Source of the DNA: Oscheius dolichura
Taxonomy: Eukaryota; Nematoda; Chromadorea; Rhabditida; Rhabditidae
Assembly (NCBI GenBank): GCA_932521035.1
Contig: OW051495.1
Coordinates: forward strand, 4,650,001-4,714,000
Length of the DNA stretch: 64,000 nucleotides
Reading direction: 5' to 3'
The notes under the pieces are model-generated. The model saw nothing but the letters and a program-made list of their open reading frames with translations. It did not search any database and was not told where the DNA came from. Below, piece after piece: positions 57,551 to 64,000 of this stretch (position 1 is the stretch's first letter; each line of letters begins with the position of its first letter). A program made the position numbers and the translations under genes.

Positions 57551-58262
57551 TTAGGCAAAGTGAGTGGTAGGCCGGCGTGTAGTGAACTGCGACACATTGC
57601 GTCTCTTACTAACACGGTGGGGAAGAGGGAACTTGATTTTAGCATCATGGAACATTTTGATTCCGACACGCTTGGTATCAGCAGCTTTTATGGTTTGAAC
57701 CTTCAGGATATGAATGCGGTCGGCCTGGGCACGATGACGGGCTCCCATATCACGATAGGCTTGAGTGACAGCTCCAGCAACAGAAACATCGCGATACTCG
57801 CGGTACATGTTGTGATGACCGGTGCGGGAATCATACTTCAGCCATACTCCGAAATTTTTAACAGAGCCGGTGTTCTTAGCGAAAACCTGAAAATGTACAC
57901 TTGAAAAAGCTAATAAAACCATAAAGAAGTAACCCTGTGCTCAAAGATATCAACTGATAGCAGAAACCGTTTTTGGATCTCTCAAGTTAGCAAAGGGTGA
58001 GTATTGGACACATCTTGGGAACCTCCTCACGATAATTTATTTAAAAAAAACTCACTTCTTTGCATGATAGGATCTCTCCACTAGCCTTCTTTACACGACG
58101 AAGCATAGAAACGAAGTACCAGAAGCGAGACTTGGCGATTACATGATTGCTAGCAAATATCTGCATCTTCCAAATGGGAGTCACGGGCTCATGCTCAGTA
58201 GGGATCTTGCGGCCGATAACGGTGTACTCCTTTAAAACCTCTCCAAGAGCCTTAGTCGGCAT
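57551..58262 (-). CDS. rpl-18a: Ribosomal protein eL20 (RPL18A)
   Basis: Large-subunit cytosolic ribosomal protein. About 178 residues, starting [17 protein letters not shown] and containing [77 protein letters not shown] and the basic tail [15 protein letters not shown]. It has a single intron of about 160 nt in the middle of the gene. All hallmark segments are intact. The next gene upstream on the opposite strand is ECSIT (divergent). Confidence 0.96.
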
Positions 58263-58580
58263 GTTTAACCCTGAAAAATGAAATGTGTTGATACAAACAA
58301 AATGTGAATTTTGAAGATAAAAGAAAGGAAAGTAAAGTCGTATTCCTAAATGCGTGAAAGGGAGAAAGTGTATGCGAGGTGTATGTGAAAACGAATGTTC
58401 GTCCGGCGTGTTTCCTAAGGGGAATGTAAAAAATCGAGACAAAATTTGAATTACGGTGGTGGAATAGGTTCGCGGTAGGACCCGTGTCCCGCCATATTCT
58501 GATCAGAAGTGACGAGAGAAGTTGAGGAAGGACGATATTTTGGAGGGATCTGTACGTCAGAATAGAATAACGAAGAAAAT

Positions 58581-60145
58581 ATGTCTCTTTTTAGTAGATT
58601 TCCGAATTCACTAATACGGAGCTTTTACACAACAACAAAAGTGCTATCTACACAAGCTAGAGTAAGTTCTTTCTGTTATGCGTTTTCACTGTATTCAGAG
58701 TGAACAACCCAAAGAAATAACTCTGGTTCATAATCAGTTTGATGCTACACCACCTCAAAAACGGGATAAGACAGCGTTTCTTGCAGCTATAGGTAATTTC
58801 CGCTTGGTTTTTGAGGAAGGTATCCAATTGTTTAGCCATTTTCAAGGAGCGAAAAGCTAGGAATCATGTGGAGTTTATTAATACAGCACTTAAATTTCTC
58901 AAACCATACAATGTTCATAAAGATCTCGATATCTATAAAGCACTGCTAAATATATTTCCCAAGGGAAAAATGATTCCCCAAAATCAGTTTCAAGTAAGGT
59001 GATTATTGTATTTAAACATTATTTCTTATAGAAAATTTTCTTACATTATCCCATGCAGCAAAACTGTTGTGTGAAGCTTCTCGATGAAATGGAATGGCAT
59101 GGGGTTCATCCTGATAAAGAAGTACATGATATTGTTGTTAATGCGTTCGGGGATTGGAACTTTGCGACAAAAAAGGTTAGCTAGATCTTTCTGTTGAAAT
59201 TGGCCTTCTTTTTCAGATTAAGAGAATGCTGTATTGGATGCCCAAGTTGAAACACAGTAATAAATATTTAGATAGAAGGAAAATTGAAGGTAATATCGTT
59301 CAGCTAAAAGCTATTTATTTTTAATTTTATACAATTTAACTCTGCATTAGCAAAATAGTCGTGATTAATACAAATGATGTTTCAGGTAAAAATTTGACAC
59401 CGGAAGAGATTGCTAGATTAGTCCTGCAAATGATTTCACGCGACCCTGGGTCGTTCTTCTCCTTATTAAAAGTGTGCTTGTAAAATTAGACTAACTTTAT
59501 TTTAGTATGATGATAAGCAATGTACGAGTAAAGGCTGGATTGCTAGCGCGCAAAGCCCGGAGCAACAGAAAATATTGAAACAACTACGTAGTGGAACTCA
59601 GGTAATATTTAAAATAACGACTATAGCAGTGTCTGTTTAAAAATAAGCGCATTTTTGTGAAGCTAGTAATTTCTGCATTTCAGCTTTTTATAGATGGACC
59701 ATTTCCAGTGTTCCTCATGGATAAATTATGTAACTATGTGGTAATGACATGTGAACCTCTCCCAGCCGCGATTGTTGATTTTAAAGATGAGGAGGTGACT
59801 TTTTTAAACCAATGATTAGTTCCATATTCAGAATAAAGATGATTTTACCAATTGGTTTGCCGAGTGGGACTCAGAAAGAAGATCTAGTACAGGAACCATG
59901 CATGCGCAAAAAGATGAAACTATATTAGCTTTAGGAGTATTGCACAGGTTCGTTCCTTTCAGGATGTATACAAATGCGTTTTTGCTAAATCTGTTTTCGG
60001 CGCACATCGAGGTTTATTACAATTAGATTTCAGATATGACAATAAGACGGGTTCGATATGGGTTGAACATCTACAAAAAACAAATCCGCATCTTAGAGAA
60101 TTACAGCCACGGGTACGCTTAGATAAGCCTGTTGTAGAACAATAA
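58581..60145 (+). CDS. ECSIT: ECSIT, mitochondrial complex I assembly factor
   Basis: Mitochondrial matrix protein needed for complex I assembly, also a signalling adaptor in vertebrates. A mitochondrial presequence is seen at the start (MSLFSRFPNSLIRSFYTTTK). Conserved ECSIT segments are RDKTAFLAAI, RNHVEFINTALKFLKPYNVHKDLD, YKALLNIFPKGKMIPQN, IFLHYPMQQNCCVKLLDEME, GVHPDKEVHDIVVNAFG, KRMLYWMPKLKHSN, GTQLFIDGPFPVFLM. About 410-420 residues, ending PVVEQ. Introns are about 35-60 nt. AATAAA overlaps the region right after the stop. Assignment rests on the long collinear run of ECSIT motifs. Confidence 0.88.
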
Positions 60146-61682
60146 TAAAAAAATAATGAAATTTGGTTTTTATTATCTAACCAGTATGCCTCCGGCGGCC
60201 TTTGGCCGCGTTTGGATTACAAATTTGACAGTCAAAAAAGATTTGACCGTCGGATAAGGTTAAACGGTCGAAACTTTCTGCTTCTCTCTCATTTGACCTG
60301 TCAATCCGTACAGACGACAGGTCTTGCAGACAGACAGAGATCTGTCTATTATTAGGGTAGGATGTTTTCTAAAAGGCGAATGAGTTCTCACCTTGAATCC
60401 GATTCACTCACCTAGTTTATAACCGCTTGTTATGCACTTATTATCATTCTGACTAGATTTGCCCAGTTATGCTCGTGGGCAAGGGCCTGGGCTCGCGTTT
60501 CAGGCTCACCCCGCGCCTTCGGCGGCCGCCGAGACTCTCCCCGTTCTGGTGGTTTTGGTCGAAATCCCCGGCTTTGACAAAACAAAAGCTTGCCCATTCT
60601 GACCATTTGCTGACCGAACCCGGCTGGCTATGGGAAAAGGAGCAGAATCCGGTCAAGTGCTGTCGATTCCTCACTGCTACGCTCTCAAACTTTAAAAATT
60701 ACCCCGCCAGGAGACGGCGACAAGCGACATCGAATGACCCTAGTCTTTTTCGAAACTTTGAGGCTCCATTCCTCCGTACGCCTGTGTTCTCAAATTTTTT
60801 TAGATAGCAAGCGATGCTGAGCAAAAATTATCGGTTCGAATGAGCCTACTCTCAAAACAGGAGCTCAAAATTTGTTGAGGAAACATATCCCATTTTTTTA
60901 TAACCAAGTGATCCTCGCAGATTTTCTGAATTTCGCCGTCAGGCGAGTTCCTTTGTTATTGAAGACGGTTGCTGCGGAAACGGAGTTTCTATATCGCGTG
61001 ATTATTGGCTAAGGTGTCTGCACTTGCCGGTTTGAAAACATCTCGAAATTTGAGTAAATCGCGGAAAAATTTCGAATAGACCGGAAATGCTCGGATCGAC
61101 GGCTGCGACATGATTAAGTTAGGCTCACATTGACCAAGGAGTCTGTTCAGTTAAGTAGTGGAATTCTCATCTTTCAACCCAATCCATTGCGAAAACTACC
61201 ATCATCCGTGTAATCACCCCCGGAAGATGAAACGGTGGCTACTGGCATGCTACCATTACTCCGATTGTCCCGTTGAATAAGGGAAAGATTTCTCTGTCTC
61301 TGGTCTTCCTAAGAAGTGATACAGATTTCTTCATCTGGGCCTCCTTGAGGGGAAAAGAGTTAGCCGCTCGCAAATTGACAGAATTATCCACTGATGGTTT
61401 ACGGATCCTCGGGAGATTCTTCTGGTGGCGGAGAAGAAGAAGATGGCCGAGTCGTTATCTTTCCCCCATAAATCTCGACCCCTCCCCACAATTTGGGTCT
61501 CCGGTGACTGTTTTGGTTGGCGGGAAGGTGTTGAACAGAGACGAGGCTGGACAGCCGGTGAACGAGGAGAATCAGAAGAATCGAGAGATAATTCTGAATG
61601 TGTAGAGGGGAGAGGGGGGCCGGGTAGAGAGCAGGCCCAGCCTAGAGAGCACAGGGAGATCGATCCCCGCTGGGGGCCTCAG
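60146..61682. other. Intergenic boundary region with inverted repeats
   Basis: About 1.5 kb without a supported gene, where AT-rich DNA changes back to GC-rich. Several small perfect inverted repeats cluster at 60229-60347. GC-rich patches (60190-60215, 60505-60540) carry GGCGGCC-type words. The last 250 bases lie just before CaMKI and hold several upstream frames. Confidence 0.4.
60229..60347. repeat. Cluster of short inverted repeats
   Basis: TTTGAC/GTCAAA separated by only one base (near 60229), GACCTGTC (60295-60302) with GACAGGTC (60316-60323), and AGACAGA (60332-60338) with TCTGTCT (60341-60347). The word TTTGAC occurs three times. Folded RNA or a mobile-element end is possible; no coding frame. 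Confidence 0.4.
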
Positions 61683-63553
<1,871 letters not shown>

Positions 63554-64000
63554 GCCTCCCGGCCACCACCCCGTTGAACTGGCTCAAAGTCGCCCCATCG
63601 ACTTCTGTGGCCTTGACTGTGATTCGCTCTCTCTGTACATATTACCGTCCCTATGCATGTCCCCTACCTATATTTGGTCCACTCGTATCCTTCTTCATAA
63701 ATATTTCTCAAAGCTGTCTGTTATTGCAAGGGGCAGCTGGCACGTGAAGATGCGATTGTAAGAGAGTCAAGGATCTCGAGCTGTTTGTAGGTAAACTGCT
63801 TGTACACAGCCAGCCGGCACCGGCCGGCACCCCCTGCCCGCAGATGCTGTCCACCTTTAACGGTCTCCCTGGCATCCTGTCCTCTCTCCCCCACATGATC
63901 TTCATACGGGCCAGTGTCCTCCACTATAAGGACATCTTCTGCCCTCACAATGCCCGGTCATGCGGCCTGGACAGCTGATTTCCGCTGATCGAAGTGCCCG
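63554..64000. other. CaMKI 3' region and window end
   Basis: The CaMKI 3' untranslated region runs from the stop; a CATAAATA word near 63695 may serve as polyadenylation signal. An ATG frame from about 63844 to 63978 after a CCCGCAG acceptor has coding-like C-ending codons and may be part of another gene continuing past the edge. A 10-bp direct repeat (GCCGGCACCG/GCCGGCACCC) occurs near 63813. Confidence 0.3.

Noticed and set aside
45000-60400. Contamination or chimeric contig explaining the AT-rich block
   Set aside because: Genes in the block are metazoan with the same short-intron style, and IFT22 crosses the left boundary. Read-level checks would still be decisive.
61131-61145. Short match to a conserved 28S rRNA word (GACCAAGGAGTCT)
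   Set aside because: The flanking bases do not continue like rRNA on either side, so it is a chance match or at most a scrap.

Overview
The window is nuclear DNA of a nematode. The clearest marker is a cuticle collagen on the minus strand at 8104-9527. It has the nematode-specific N-terminal cuticle-collagen domain, then interrupted Gly-X-Y blocks. A DUF1647 protein (a family best known from worms), a nematode-type globin and a CaMKI closely resembling C. elegans CMK-1 agree with this. Genes are densely packed on both strands. Most introns are GT-AG and only about 30-45 nt long, with acceptors of the form TTTAG or TTTCAG. The species cannot be named from the sequence. No prokaryotic features, CRISPR arrays, rRNA genes or convincing tRNA genes were seen.

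Layout. At 0.8-24.1 kb lie purine nucleoside phosphorylase, an NTF2/SnoaL-like protein, a DUF1647 glycosyltransferase-like protein, an SLC17 transporter, a tiny two-exon gene, the cuticle collagen, an acidic secreted or GPI-anchored protein and a large unrecognised Arg/Asp/Gly-rich protein. They are followed by DCP2, kynurenine formamidase, GST kappa, a predicted N-myristoylated Pro-rich protein, a globin and an RBM46/47/A1CF-like RNA-binding protein. From 25 to 43 kb is a matrix and guidance block: fibulin-1 with alternative C and D ends, an L1CAM-type adhesion molecule with an antisense gene nested in one of its introns, and a plexin. At 44.1 kb is the ciliary GTPase IFT22, with an X-box just upstream of its start.

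From about 45 to 60.4 kb the base composition falls to roughly 35-40% GC by eye. This block holds UFD1, UCKL1 (uridine kinase plus UPRT), GTPBP10, a RING-finger protein, an unrecognised multi-spanning membrane protein, the carnitine/acylcarnitine carrier SLC25A20, cytochrome c, ribosomal protein eL20 and ECSIT. Four of these act in mitochondria. The right end returns to GC-rich DNA with CaMKI. IFT22 itself spans the left boundary and intron style is the same on both sides, so an assembly chimera is not the simplest explanation.

The genes are mostly independent single-copy metazoan genes and not a pathway cluster. No obviously new multi-gene system is present. The points most worth a second look are an apparent 11-nt GT-AG insertion in fibulin, the nested antisense secreted-protein gene, two unrecognised multi-exon proteins and the sharp composition switch that coincides with mitochondrial genes. 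All gene coordinates run from start codon to stop codon and include introns. Splice sites were placed by hand from reading frame, family similarity and GT-AG signals.
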